Shown: piece by piece, positions 27,383-34,478 of the stretch
Layout of the letters: each line of letters opens with the position of its first letter
How positions within the stretch are numbered: the first letter of the stretch is position 1
NCBI GenBank assembly: GCA_003599345.1
Contig: QZJP01000093.1
Coordinates: 1-35,696 of the forward strand
Reading direction: 5' to 3'
Length of the DNA: 35,696 nucleotides
DNA from: Bacillota bacterium
GTDB lineage: Bacteria; Bacillota; Sulfobacillia; UBA995; UBA9673
Notes under the pieces: model-generated
The model's database searches: none
What the model was told of the DNA's origin: nothing
Seen by the model: the letters and a program-made list of their open reading frames with translations, nothing else
Position numbers and translations under genes: made by a program

Positions 27383-27937
27383 CTACGCCCGTGCTGATTT
27401 GACCGTGCCGGCGATCCCCGCAAGCCCCGCCCGGGCGCGCTCCTGCGCGAGGGCCTCGAGCTGCCGCGCGATGCCCGCGGGCACCTCCCAGAGCATCTGC
27501 GCGCCTGGGCACTCGATCGGCTCCTTCAATGGTATGATGCCCTTGACGTCGAAGCCGAAGCGCCCCGGCCCGTAGTTGCCGCAGAGCCGCTCCAGGTGCG
27601 AGATCCGCGGCAAGAGGTACCCGGTCGGCCGGCAGTCTTCGAGGTAGCCAACGGCGACGATCGCGCGCCGCGGCAGCAGGGTGTGAAACACCGCCGGCGG
27701 GATCTCCCCCTTCAGCCACTTCAGGTAGTGGCGGAGGACGCGCTCGATCGGAGCCTCGTAGCAGAAGTCGACGCACTCCTGGGGAAACTTGACCGTCGCG
27801 TGTATGGCGATCGGGCCGCGGTAGTCCGTGGCCCAGTCCCGCGTCTCGATGCCCTTCGCGGGCCGCGGGCCGTCCGGCGTCTGTATCATCGCCGCCATCA
27901 GGTGTCCGTACGGCGGCCAGAGGCTAATCGCTTTCAT
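27383..27937 (-). CDS. ASCH-domain protein 1 (PUA-like)
   Basis: A 184-residue protein. It begins MKAISLWPPYGHLMAAMIQT and has KGIETRDWATDYRGPIAIHA, the ASCH hallmark ('K..E.R.W...YRG...IHA'); RAIVAVGYLEDCRPTGYLLP and EPIECPGAQMLWEVPAGIAR complete the barrel ('A...V.....G....LW.VP'). ASCH proteins are PUA-like RNA-binding or nucleotide-related barrels; some have nuclease or base-modification roles. A paralogue lies at 30621. It follows the DnaA-box-like repeats. The ATG at 27937 has a rather weak site (GGGGTCAGG). Its function in the phage is unknown. Confidence 0.8.
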   Translation of the reverse strand: MKAISLWPPYGHLMAAMIQTPDGPRPAKGIETRDWATDYRGPIAIHATVKFPQECVDFCYEAPIERVLRHYLKWLKGEIPPAVFHTLLPRRAIVAVGYLEDCRPTGYLLPRISHLERLCGNYGPGRFGFDVKGIIPLKEPIECPGAQMLWEVPAGIARQLEALAQERARAGLAGIAGTVKSARA

Positions 27938-27963
27938 CGTGCCTGACCCCTCAGTGTCCGGAA

Positions 27964-27991
27964 TGTGGACAACTTGCCAGATTGTGGATAA
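27964..27991. promoter_or_regulatory. Paired DnaA-box-like sites, candidate origin element
   Basis: TGTGGACAA (27964-27972) and TGTGGATAA (27983-27991), both the complement of TTRTCCACA, the DnaA-box consensus; TTATCCACA is a perfect box. They repeat as TGTGGAYAACTT in the same direction 19 bases apart, followed by a T-rich run (TTTTAGGCGTTTTTT). They are in the 136-base gap between 27938 and 28073, one of the few intergenic spaces. Two boxes only, so this is a candidate, not a proven origin. Confidence 0.55.
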
Positions 27992-28073
27992 CTTTTAGGC
28001 GTTTTTTCGGTCGCTTCGGCCCCGTTTGGCACGTGCTTTGCTGCTAGGACGACTGAGCGCTGCGCCACTCATT

Positions 28074-28265
28074 TCAACTCGCCCTCCGCTCTCTCAACCA
28101 TCTCTTGGCCCACGCCAAGCCAGTCTCATCAAATGGGAATGTTCGGCGGTGCCGCGCGCCGTAGACCACGACCTCGGCGAGGTAGTAGCGGTATGTCTTG
28201 GCCGGATGCTTAACTTGGAGCACCGTGAGGTTGCGCACGCCGGTCTGGCCAACAGGTGTGGTCAT
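28074..28265 (-). CDS. Small basic protein, unknown
   Basis: A 63-residue protein. ATG 28265 overlaps the previous TGA (TGATG) and follows ATGAGGTGGGTTG. Sequence MTTPVGQTGVRNLTVLQVKH, then PAKTYRYYLAEVVVYGARHR and RTFPFDETGLAWAKRWLRER. Beta strands (NLTVLQVKH, YRYYLAEVVVYG) are followed by a basic amphipathic helix (TGLAWAKRWLRERR). This small alpha-beta fold may bind nucleic acid. It lies next to the origin candidate. No family recognised. Confidence 0.6.
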   Translation of the reverse strand: MTTPVGQTGVRNLTVLQVKHPAKTYRYYLAEVVVYGARHRRTFPFDETGLAWAKRWLRERRAS

Positions 28266-28545
28266 CAACCCACCTCATAAAGATCATTCAGCTCCGACCA
28301 CGTTGTTAGCCTGCCTGCCGCTCGCCTCGGCTGCGGCACATCTTTTGTTGTGTGGCAGTGCTGGCAAGTCTGCTTCTTACCTTCGATCCACCACTTGTGC
28401 TTGCACTCTGGCTTGGGAAGCGTGTGGTACAATTGGCCATCCTGCGTCCGAATCACGAGGCCGCGGATCTCGCCATTGCAGGTGATCGGGCCAATCACCT
28501 CAGCGCCTTGTAGCAGCGCTGGATTAAGGCGCATCATCCCACCAT
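28265..28545 (-). CDS. Zinc-binding small protein
   Basis: A 93-residue protein from ATG 28545, five bases after AGGAG; two further ATGs (28537, 28534) follow in frame and the last overlaps the upstream TGA, so the start is uncertain by a few codons. It has VIGPITCNGEIRGLVIRTQD, LYHTLPKPECKHKWWIEGKK and QTCQHCHTTKDV. C-x-H...C-x2-C-H could bind zinc. The beginning is beta-rich. It overlaps both neighbours (28534-28545 and 28265). It probably belongs with the group of Cys-rich small proteins of this arm. Function unknown. Confidence 0.6.
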
Positions 28546-28737
28546 CCATTCTCCTGCCGCTTTCCGGCAGGCGTCGCAGAAAAAGTGCTTGACGTTCAAA
28601 CACGACCACACGATGTACTGTTTCGCCGGGCTGTAGCAGATCTCGCAGGGCGCAGGCGTGCGGCTTCGGTGCACCGGGTAGCGGTTGAGCTCTTGGGCCA
28701 GCTGTCGCGGGCTGGTGAGTCCGGTTGTAAGGATCAC
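28534..28737 (-). CDS. Zinc-finger small protein
   Basis: A 67-residue protein from GTG 28737 with GGGGAGGCGAAC upstream. Its core APCEICYSPAKQYIVWSCLN and VKHFFCDACRKAAGEWMVG has CEIC, SC and CDAC: three Cys pairs of a zinc ribbon or treble-clef finger. The N-terminus LTSPRQLAQELNRYPVHRSR is a basic helix. It resembles many small zinc proteins in phage early regions with no known role. A TATAAT box on the other strand at 28773 has no gene. Confidence 0.6.
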   Translation of the reverse strand: MILTTGLTSPRQLAQELNRYPVHRSRTPAPCEICYSPAKQYIVWSCLNVKHFFCDACRKAAGEWMVG

Positions 28738-28807
28738 GTTCGCCTCCCCTTCGGCCGTTTCGTTTTGTGGCGTATAATATGGGTAGAAAAGCGAAATGCT
28801 CGCTTGC

Positions 28808-29044
28808 TCAGCCTTTCCTCGCCGCTTCCACGTACTGGCTCACTGCCCGGCCGTGGTAGCAGTCCAGTTGGGCACAGACCGTGCACCAGCGCCCCCGGTG
28901 CGTCGGCAGCACCAGCACCCAGCGCGGGCTCTCGCTGTCGTCGGCCGCGCGCACGTTGACGGGATGTTGCACCAGATACGCGCCGGGCAGGAGCGGGTTC
29001 GGCTCGACCGTCATTTCCCGCTGCAGGACAGTGTCAAGGCTCAT
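28808..29044 (-). CDS. SWIM-like zinc-finger protein
   Basis: A 78-residue protein. ATG 29044 lies 11 bases inside the end of the DUF5131 gene. N-terminal VLQREMTVEPNPLLPGAYLV, then WVLVLPTHRGRWCTVCAQLD and CYHGRAVSQYVEAARKG. C-x-V-C-x3-D-C-x-H-x-R-A-V resembles SWIM-type zinc sites ('C.C......C.H..A'), which in phage proteins tend to occur as short DNA- or protein-binding modules. The upstream beta-rich half is unidentified. It ends just before the 70-base gap at 28738-28807. Confidence 0.65.
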   Translation of the reverse strand: MSLDTVLQREMTVEPNPLLPGAYLVQHPVNVRAADDSESPRWVLVLPTHRGRWCTVCAQLDCYHGRAVSQYVEAARKG

Positions 29045-29867
29045 TGGTTGCCTCCGGAGACTCCTGATAGGGGAAGTACTCGGCGAGCCGTCCCTTCACC
29101 CAGATCGGCACCTCGGCTTCCCGGAGCTGGTGAATGAGATCTCCTGCCCAGTGCACGGCGCAGCCCACGGGGCGGCCGGACTGCTCGCCGATGATTGCCC
29201 AGCCGGGTAGGTCTTCGCGCAACTCGCTGTCGTGACCCCAGTCATCCTCGCCAGGACCCCAGGAAACCGTGCACGTGCGGTATAGGATGCTATCGACGTC
29301 GATCGGATCGAGCAGCGGCTCGAAGCTGATGAAGTGCACGGCCGCGGGGATGTCGCGCACCAACTCGTAGCGATGGAGAGCGTCGGGAGTGTCGATCGAG
29401 GCCCCCAGCCAGAAGTTGGGCGGGAAGGCGCGGCCGCTCCCGTCGAGGCTCTGCCACATCGGCAGCCATTCAAGCATAATCTCACGCATCCGCTCGGCGC
29501 ACTTCGTGAGGAATATCATCGTGTGGTGAGCGTGCCGCGGCGCCGCGAGCCAGAAGAGAATCTGCATGATACGCAGCTCGGGCACGCCATTTCCGAACAA
29601 GTCGCCCATCGACTGGACGAAGATCCGCCTTGGCCGCTTCCACCGCTTGATCTTCTCGATCTCCTCGGGGTGGTAGTGTGGCCGGAAGGCCTGGCAGTCC
29701 GGGCAGTCGCGCAGTTTGCGCTTTGCCTGCTTGTGGGCGTAGCAATAGGGACACGGGCGGGGTTCCTCTGGGCTGCCGGTCGGCCCGTAGCAGCCCCAGC
29801 CCAGCGGGTTGATGGTTTCCCCCGGCCTGCCGTCATCGCCTCTGCACCAAGGAATCTTCGTCGGCAT
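29034..29867 (-). CDS. DUF5131 (Gp37/Gp68 family) protein
   Basis: A 277-residue protein. ATG 29867 follows AGGGAGGTTGCTG and overlaps the previous TGA; the longer frame upstream is a shadow. Motifs: PLGWGCYGPTG...PRPCPYCYAHKQ with Cys26, Cys39, Cys42 corresponding to the 'W.P..GC......C..CYA' of this family, then RIFVQSMGDLFGNGVPELRI, FLTKCAERMREIMLEWLPMW, NFWLGASIDTPDALHRYELV and FISFEPLLDPI. The family is linked to phages (gp37/gp68) and is thought related to radical SAM or photoproduct-lyase barrels; its reaction is unknown. The extra C-P-D-C at 55-58 adds a possible zinc site. A radical SAM gene lies in the same arm. Confidence 0.8.
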   Translation of the reverse strand: MPTKIPWCRGDDGRPGETINPLGWGCYGPTGSPEEPRPCPYCYAHKQAKRKLRDCPDCQAFRPHYHPEEIEKIKRWKRPRRIFVQSMGDLFGNGVPELRIMQILFWLAAPRHAHHTMIFLTKCAERMREIMLEWLPMWQSLDGSGRAFPPNFWLGASIDTPDALHRYELVRDIPAAVHFISFEPLLDPIDVDSILYRTCTVSWGPGEDDWGHDSELREDLPGWAIIGEQSGRPVGCAVHWAGDLIHQLREAEVPIWVKGRLAEYFPYQESPEATNEP

Positions 29868-30112
29868 CAGCAACCTCCCTCGCCTTGCCTGATGCCCAGC
29901 ATCTCGTCGGCCTCCGCGCGCAGCTCGTCCAGCGCCGCCTCCAGCCACGCGAGCGTCATCCGGATGCGCACGTCGTGCGCCCACGTGCGCAGGATCACCT
30001 GCGGCTCGGCGAGCTCGGCACCCTTCTCGATCTCGAGCACCCACGTCCGGCCGTTGTGCTGGCTCGGCAGCCGGATAGCGGCCACCGCTTTGGTTTGCAC
30101 GCCCGTCGTCAC
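29867..30112 (-). CDS. Small unknown protein upstream of DUF5131
   Basis: An 81-residue protein from GTG 30112 with GGAGG seven bases upstream; the longer frame upstream is a shadow with many Arg. Sequence MTTGVQTKAVAAIRLPSQHN, then GRTWVLEIEKGAELAEPQVI, LRTWAHDVRIRMTLAWLEAA and LDELRAEADEMLGIRQGEGG. A beta-rich first half and an amphipathic C-terminal helix (LAWLEAALDELRAEADEML) suggest a small two-layer fold. Its TGA overlaps the ATG of the DUF5131 gene (TGATG), so coupled synthesis is likely. Not recognised. Confidence 0.6.
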   Translation of the reverse strand: MTTGVQTKAVAAIRLPSQHNGRTWVLEIEKGAELAEPQVILRTWAHDVRIRMTLAWLEAALDELRAEADEMLGIRQGEGGC

Positions 30113-30128
30113 GTTGGAACCTCCGTCA

Positions 30129-30620
30129 TCATTTGTTAGCCGCTCGCATCGCGAGGCGCGCGATGGCCGCCACGAACCGCCAGTTGGCTGGCGGCGTGTC
30201 TCGCCACGGTGCTGGCACCGTTGACCACGCCGTGCCATCCTCAACTTCCATAAGTCCCGCCTCGGGTGGTAGCTCGTCGGCCCGGATCAGGCCTTTCGGC
30301 GCCGCGAAGTAGAACAGGTTACTGAGCAAAAGCGCCCTCTTGCGTTTCGCTGGGTTCTTCAATTCCGCCAAGAAGTCGGATCGACTCACCTTGATCTCAT
30401 AGGCGACGCGCTCGTGCCCACGAGAGGGCCACATCGCCATCGCCCAGGCGTCCAGCCTCTGCTCGGCATCCCGACCGAAACCAGTGCCGATGCGCAACTC
30501 GGTTAGGAACAGCCATCCCGTGCCGTTTTTCCACGGGTGGCGCTGCTGTAGAGCGGCGATGATGGCTTTGGCGTCGATCTTCAGCGGCGCATCAACCAGC
30601 CTCTGCACGGTACTTGTCAT
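30129..30620 (-). CDS. MmcB-like PD-(D/E)XK family protein
   Basis: A 163-residue protein. ATG 30620. It has WLFLTELRIGTGFGRDAEQR with Glu41, RLDAWAMAMWPSRG with Asp57, HERVAYEIKVSRSDFLAELK with Glu75-x-Lys77 and Asp82, the order of a PD-(D/E)XK nuclease fold. The stretch VAYEIKVSRSDF plus LLLSNLFYFAAPKGLIRADE is typical of MmcB-like proteins linked to DNA repair in bacteria and found in phages as anti-restriction or repair-type enzymes. A catalytic role is an inference from the fold. The gene starts one base after the ASCH gene at 30621. Confidence 0.75.
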   Translation of the reverse strand: MTSTVQRLVDAPLKIDAKAIIAALQQRHPWKNGTGWLFLTELRIGTGFGRDAEQRLDAWAMAMWPSRGHERVAYEIKVSRSDFLAELKNPAKRKRALLLSNLFYFAAPKGLIRADELPPEAGLMEVEDGTAWSTVPAPWRDTPPANWRFVAAIARLAMRAANK

Positions 30621-31139
30621 TCACCACCTCACTGCCGGCAACTGCTCGCGGATCCGCTGCTCCACATCCGGCGGTAAGCGCCAGAGTCCGAGGGCGCCTT
30701 TGCAGGGGATCGGCTCGGGCAGGCGGTGGGTGTTCCGCAAGAACAGGCCATGGCGCCCTCGGGAATAGTCGCCGAAGGCATACTCCTGCTCGCTGAGCTT
30801 GTTGACCCAGGCCTCCGCGAACGTGCCGCACATCGGGCGAGAAGTGGGGCGGCAGTCGTACACTTCGGTCACAGCGACGATCACTCCGAGTGGCAAGCCG
30901 TCCGCTGGGTTGATGAGATAGCTGGTCTTGGGGTCGGCTTGTGGCAGCAGGTGGCGCTGCAGGTGGCTGTGAAATGGTTCCTCAAGGCAGAGAGCGCGCG
31001 CCCACGCTGGGAAGCCCTTGGCGGCGTGAATCGCCAGCCAGCCTCTGTAGGACGTCGACCAGCTCCTTGTTTCGATCTTCTTGGCTTCGATCGATACTAG
31101 ACTGGCATGCGGTTGGGTTAGGGATAATCCACGAATCAT
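30621..31139 (-). CDS. ASCH-domain protein 2 (PUA-like)
   Basis: A 172-residue protein. I use ATG 31139 (GGAGG 7 bases upstream); a GTG one codon earlier is possible. Sequence opens MIRGLSLTQPHASLVSIEAK, then KIETRSWSTSYRGWLAIHAA (ASCH motif 'KKIETR.W.T.YRG...IHA'). Later VIVAVTEVYDCRPTSRPMCG and FGDYSRGRHGLFLRNTHRLP, EPIPCKGALGLWRLPPDVEQ. The same signatures occur in the 27383 gene, including DCRPT and EPI.C.GA..LW..P, so the two are paralogues. ASCH proteins bind RNA or nucleotides. No partner gene makes the role clearer. Confidence 0.8.
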   Translation of the reverse strand: MIRGLSLTQPHASLVSIEAKKIETRSWSTSYRGWLAIHAAKGFPAWARALCLEEPFHSHLQRHLLPQADPKTSYLINPADGLPLGVIVAVTEVYDCRPTSRPMCGTFAEAWVNKLSEQEYAFGDYSRGRHGLFLRNTHRLPEPIPCKGALGLWRLPPDVEQRIREQLPAVRW

Positions 31140-31193
31140 CACACCTCCTCCAGTCCGTTCAACAGCAGCCTGCAGCAGGGGCAGCGCATCTCC

Positions 31194-32609
31194 TTAGCCC
31201 CTCCGCCGCCTCATCGCGTCGATCAGCTCTCGCAGGAGCGGCGTTTGGTCGGCGACCTGTCCATCTGTGGCGGCGTCCACGATTCTGCGTTTCCTTTCGA
31301 TCAGCTCGTAGATGTCGTCATCCACCGTTCCCGGCGCCAACAAGTACCAAGCGGTCACGGGCCAGACTTGGCCAATTCTGTGAACTCTGTCGGTGGCTTG
31401 GTCCATAATTCCGGGCGTCCAACCCATCTCGGCGAACGCGACATTTGAGGCTGCGGTCAAGGTTAAGCCGGCGTTGGCGGCCATCAGGCTGCAAACAATC
31501 ACTTTGCACTTCGGCTCTCTCTGGAACCTGTCCACCGCGGACTGTCGTGCTACCGCGTCGTCCTCGGCGAAGATGTGGACGGCACCAGAGCCGGCCAGTG
31601 CTTGGTATAGGCGATGCTGCACCGCCTTATGGTAGGCGAACAGCACCAACTTCTCGCCGTTGTGGATGAAGTCCTTGACCCATTCCACGATGGCCGGGAT
31701 CTTCCCTAGTGCAACCAGCCCCTTGAGTCGGTCGGCCTCGGCCCGTTGCTGCGCTTCGCGCAACCCGCGGCGCTGGTCGTCCTCCGCCGCCAAGCTACGC
31801 TCGGCCTCCTCGTAGTCGCGGCGGTTCGTGATTGAGATCGGGACCACGGCACGCGTCTTCGGTGGCAAGTCCTTCAAGACATCTGCCTTGCGCCGACGGA
31901 CGTAGCAGCGAGAGCGCAGGAGCCGGTTCAACTCGTCGAGATACGCCGGCGGCCCCACCTTCTGGCCGGCGAGGCTATAGCCACAGTAGCGACCCAGGAA
32001 CTGCGCGTAGCCGCCAAACTCGTCGATGCGCTCGATGATCTCGAGCGGACTTGCGAATTCCTCTGGCCCGTTGAGTATCGGGGTACCTGTGAGCGGCAAT
32101 CTGACCCGCGCCCTCTTCACCAGCGCCCGGGCCGCTGTCGCCCGTTGGGTAGCGCGCCCCTTGAGGTTGTGTGCCTCGTCGAAGACGATGCCGCGAAAGC
32201 CACGCTGCGCCAGACCCCGCTGATGGGCCGCCAATATGTCGTAATTGCATACGACCACGTCGGCCTTGTACTGGTGATAGTCTGGTCTGACGCCGCTCAG
32301 GACAGTGACCTTCGCACCGGGTAGCCAGCGCTGCGCCTCTCTCTGCCAGTTGAGCTTCAGGCTCGCGGGTGACACCACCAGTGCCGGGTAGGCGTTGGAT
32401 GCGTGGATGGTGGCAAGGGCTTGACAAGTCTTGCCGAGCCCGGGCTCGTCCGCGATGAAGGTGCGCTCCGTCCTGAGCGCGTAGGCGACGCCGGCGCGCT
32501 GAAACGGCCGCAGCTCACCACCCAGACCCCGAATCGTGATCGCGGCGTCCTGCGCGTAGCTCGCCTTTATGTTGTCGGAGTCCAGCTCCATCAATGCTGG
32601 TGGTGTCAC
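31194..32609 (-). CDS. SNF2-family helicase (SMARCAL1-like)
   Basis: A 471-residue protein. Motif I DEPGLGKT (54-61), Ia SPASLKLNWQREAQRW, II DEAH (144-147) in IVFDEAHNLK, III TGTP (174-177), V NAGLTLTAASNV, VI QATDRVHRIGQ (404-414). This is a full SF2 Snf2 set with the RHRIGQ ending of SMARCAL1/HARP-like helicases that reanneal or remodel DNA. The N-terminal LRPFQRAGVAYALR is the classical Q-motif region. It is shorter than cellular Snf2 proteins, as in other phages, and probably helps replication or recombination. GTG 32609 follows AGGGGGCAGCGC. The next 50 bases (31143-31193) hold at most a 16-codon frame. Confidence 0.9.
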   Translation of the reverse strand: MTPPALMELDSDNIKASYAQDAAITIRGLGGELRPFQRAGVAYALRTERTFIADEPGLGKTCQALATIHASNAYPALVVSPASLKLNWQREAQRWLPGAKVTVLSGVRPDYHQYKADVVVCNYDILAAHQRGLAQRGFRGIVFDEAHNLKGRATQRATAARALVKRARVRLPLTGTPILNGPEEFASPLEIIERIDEFGGYAQFLGRYCGYSLAGQKVGPPAYLDELNRLLRSRCYVRRRKADVLKDLPPKTRAVVPISITNRRDYEEAERSLAAEDDQRRGLREAQQRAEADRLKGLVALGKIPAIVEWVKDFIHNGEKLVLFAYHKAVQHRLYQALAGSGAVHIFAEDDAVARQSAVDRFQREPKCKVIVCSLMAANAGLTLTAASNVAFAEMGWTPGIMDQATDRVHRIGQVWPVTAWYLLAPGTVDDDIYELIERKRRIVDAATDGQVADQTPLLRELIDAMRRRRG

Positions 32610-32622
32610 GCGCTGCCCCCTG

Positions 32623-32892
32623 TCACGCTACGCGGTCGCCTGCAACGAACGCCGGAATCGGATCTTCGTCCAGTGGCTCTTGATCATCCTCGGTCGGCTC
32701 GTCCATCTCGGGGAACATCTCCATTTGGCGTCCTTCGATGGTGATGGTTACCGGTTGGCCGAGTAGTCGCAGCAACGCGATCCCCTGCCTTTTCGTGTCC
32801 ACTCGCGCCTTCACTGTGATGGTCGCCATCGGGTCGCCGCCAGACATCGCCTTCAGTTTGTACTCATCAAGGTTTGCTTCGAGCCTGAGCAT
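32623..32892 (-). CDS. Small acidic-tail protein near the helicase
   Basis: An 89-residue protein. ATG 32892 with AGAAGGAGAACACGGCA. Beta strands ATITVKARVDTKRQGIALLR and LLGQPVTITIEGRQMEMFPE give a small fold ('T.TVKARVDTKRQG..LL.LLGQPVT.TI'), followed by an acidic tail EPTEDDQEPLDEDPIPAFVA. Similar small proteins with an acidic tail occur next to replication or recombination genes in phages and may bind single-stranded-DNA proteins or the helicase. That is inference from position. It ends 13 bases before the helicase gene. Confidence 0.65.
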   Translation of the reverse strand: MLRLEANLDEYKLKAMSGGDPMATITVKARVDTKRQGIALLRLLGQPVTITIEGRQMEMFPEMDEPTEDDQEPLDEDPIPAFVAGDRVA

Positions 32893-33044
32893 TGCCGTGT
32901 TCTCCTTCTGCCGATCTATCGGCTTTAGTGATTTATGGCTTCCGCAGCGCGTTCGCGCTGACTACCACCGTTCTGTTACAGTACGATCCTGCCGTCGTTC
33001 AACGTGGGCACTATGACCGGCCACCAGTCGCAGGGTTTCCAGAC

Positions 33045-33629
33045 CTACACGTGACACCATGTATGGCCCCGCAGGATTTCTCCGACGCAGGTCTTGCTGA
33101 CTCCGTAGGCAGCAGCCAAATCCCGTTGGCTCTCACCGGCCGATGCCCTTGTCTTGATTTCCTTCACAATCACCGCGCTCAGCTTGGCGCTACCTTGACG
33201 TTCACCCCTCGCCTGACGTTCTGGATACCGCCGCATTGTCGCCCCGATGTTCGCCCGAGTCCGTCCCTTCTGTGCTCGGTCCTTGTTGTTGTCGCATCTT
33301 GTGCCTTCGAAGATGTGTTCGGGCCGCACGCACGGGGGGTTATCACACGAATGCAATCCGCAGGGCTCCGGCCATCGTCCATAAATCAGGAAGAACGCCA
33401 CCCGGTGGGCCAACTCGCTCTGCCCACGAAAATTGAAGATGCCGTAGCCCTGATCTTGCAGGCCGCCTCGCCATAGCCAGCAGCCCTCACCCTTCTCAAC
33501 CTTCGCCCAGAATCGTTCGGCTTCGCTCTTGCGGTATCGGCACTCGCGGGAACAGAACTTACGCCTACCGATCCGCGAAGCAAAGACGAAGAAAGTCTTG
33601 GAGCAGCCTTCACATACGACTTCGGGCAT
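33045..33629 (-). CDS. HNH endonuclease with zinc finger and HTH
   Basis: A 194-residue protein. N-terminal zinc finger C6, C9, C26, C30 (VVCEGCSKTFFVF...KFCSRECRY). The HNH part runs CWLWRGGLQDQGYGIFNFRG, LAHRVAFFLIYGRWPEPCGL, HSCDNPPCVRPEHIFEGTRC, with His75, His93, Asn97, His105 and Asn114 the likely catalytic and metal residues. The C-terminal GSAKLSAVIVKEIKTRASAG, ESQRDLAAAYGVSKTCVGEI is a helix-turn-helix used in target recognition by free-standing homing endonucleases. Such genes are mobile between phages. It is flanked by genes on the same strand and is not inside an intron. The 150 bases between 32893 and 33044 hold no clear gene. Confidence 0.88.
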   Translation of the reverse strand: MPEVVCEGCSKTFFVFASRIGRRKFCSRECRYRKSEAERFWAKVEKGEGCWLWRGGLQDQGYGIFNFRGQSELAHRVAFFLIYGRWPEPCGLHSCDNPPCVRPEHIFEGTRCDNNKDRAQKGRTRANIGATMRRYPERQARGERQGSAKLSAVIVKEIKTRASAGESQRDLAAAYGVSKTCVGEILRGHTWCHV

Positions 33630-33641
33630 CTCTCACCTCTC

Positions 33642-34061
33642 TCAATCCACCGCAATCCGGCCATCGTTCAGGATTTCCACTATCCGAGGCCAATCTGAGG
33701 GTCGAAAAACCCACGTCTCGACCCCGGGGCACGCGCGCAGCGCTTCGATCCACTCGACCTGCCCCGGCTCGAATCTGCGGACCACTCGCCGCGTTCCGTC
33801 CGGTCGCCGCACGATGTCGCCCGGCTGGTGGCCCTTGCGCAGCCGCCCCCGTTGCGTCTTCAACTCCAAGAACAGCGCCCGCGGCGGCCGGACCGCGATA
33901 AGGTCTGGCAGTCCGCTGTCGCTTCGACGCGAATCGTGCGCGTGGTGATGCAGCCAGCCGGTGAGGTCAAGGAGCTCCTCCACCTGCATCTGAAACGCCG
34001 CCTCGCTGATCGCCTCGTCCAGCGACCGGGCGACGTAGATGCGCTTGAGATCAGTCGCCAT
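33642..34061 (-). CDS. VRR-NUC domain nuclease
   Basis: A 139-residue protein. ATG 34061 overlaps the end of the membrane peptide gene. The PD-(D/E)XK signature of VRR-NUC proteins is complete: Glu29 in QMQVEELLDLTGW, Pro52-Asp53 in SGLPDLIAVRPP, Glu66-x-Lys68 in ALFLELKTQRGRL, and later Gln/Trp in EPGQVEWIEALRA. Phage VRR-NUC enzymes are Holliday junction or structure-specific nucleases used in replication or recombination. Length (about 140) is normal for stand-alone VRR-NUC. It is next to the HNH gene and upstream of the helicase, which suits a recombination module. Confidence 0.85.
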   Translation of the reverse strand: MATDLKRIYVARSLDEAISEAAFQMQVEELLDLTGWLHHHAHDSRRSDSGLPDLIAVRPPRALFLELKTQRGRLRKGHQPGDIVRRPDGTRRVVRRFEPGQVEWIEALRACPGVETWVFRPSDWPRIVEILNDGRIAVD

Positions 34062-34146
34062 TGCTCGTGGCCGCAATGACGCAGAACATCCAGACGAAGA
34101 ACATGAACAGAGCCCCTACGATCAGCCCACTGATGAAGAGCAGCAC
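34051..34146 (-). CDS. Overlooked 31-residue single-span membrane peptide
   Basis: A mini gene: GTG 34146 with GAGGAGGTGCGATC (GGAGG seven bases upstream), TGA at 34051, overlapping the ATG of the VRR-NUC gene. Sequence MLLFISGLIVGALFMFFVWM and FCVIAATSNGD: one long hydrophobic helix with a short polar end. It fills the 100-base space between two genes exactly. Small membrane peptides of this kind in phage early regions may alter the host envelope or exclusion, but the role is unknown. Confidence 0.65.
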   Translation of the reverse strand: MLLFISGLIVGALFMFFVWMFCVIAATSNGD

Positions 34147-34161
34147 GATCGCACCTCCTCG

Positions 34162-34476
34162 CTAGTTGTACCGTCCACCGGAAATGGGGTAGCCGAACTC
34201 GCGTATCTTGCCCGCCAGCGCGGCCTTCTGCTCCACGGCCTCGCGGCTCAGCCCCTCCGCGTGGGCGTACGAACCGCAGCGCCCCCGATACTCGACGACG
34301 GCCGTCACGCCCGAGCACTCCGTGACGTAGGTGGCGACCAGTATCAGGTGGTAGAGCCCGAGCCGGCTGGCGTCCTGCGCTCGCTCGAAGGTCATCCGCA
34401 CCGGCGTGCCCGGCAGCGGCTCGCTGCTCGCGAACTCCTCGAGAAACTCCTCTTCGCTGTCGAAACTGATGCGCAC
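34162..34476 (-). CDS. Unknown protein
   Basis: A 104-residue protein. GTG 34476 follows GGAGGGCTAACC. It reads MRISFDSEEEFLEEFASSEP, then PGTPVRMTFERAQDASRLGL, YHLILVATYVTECSGVTAVV and EYRGRCGSYAHAEGLSREAV. A beta-rich core (HLILVATYVTE..VTAVVEYRG) is followed by a helix (SREAVEQKAALAGKIREFGY). No metal site or membrane span. It lies between the radical SAM gene and the membrane peptide. Plus-strand frames across the region are shadows. Not recognised. Confidence 0.65.
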   Translation of the reverse strand: MRISFDSEEEFLEEFASSEPLPGTPVRMTFERAQDASRLGLYHLILVATYVTECSGVTAVVEYRGRCGSYAHAEGLSREAVEQKAALAGKIREFGYPISGGRYN

Positions 34477-34478
34477 GG

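Noticed and set aside
28773-28778. TATAAT on the plus strand
   Set aside because: No -35 or extended TGn, and the following plus-strand frame is only 26 codons; the neighbouring genes are on the minus strand.
31143-31193. 16-codon frame MRCPCCRLLLNGLEEV between helicase and ASCH genes
   Set aside because: It has a possible ribosome site and a stop overlapping the next start, but is too short to support; it may be just a coupling spacer.
32893-33044. Possible promoter TTGAAC near 33000 on the minus strand
   Set aside because: The matching -10 is poor (TAACAG) and no other signal supports it; nothing else is seen in this 150-base gap.
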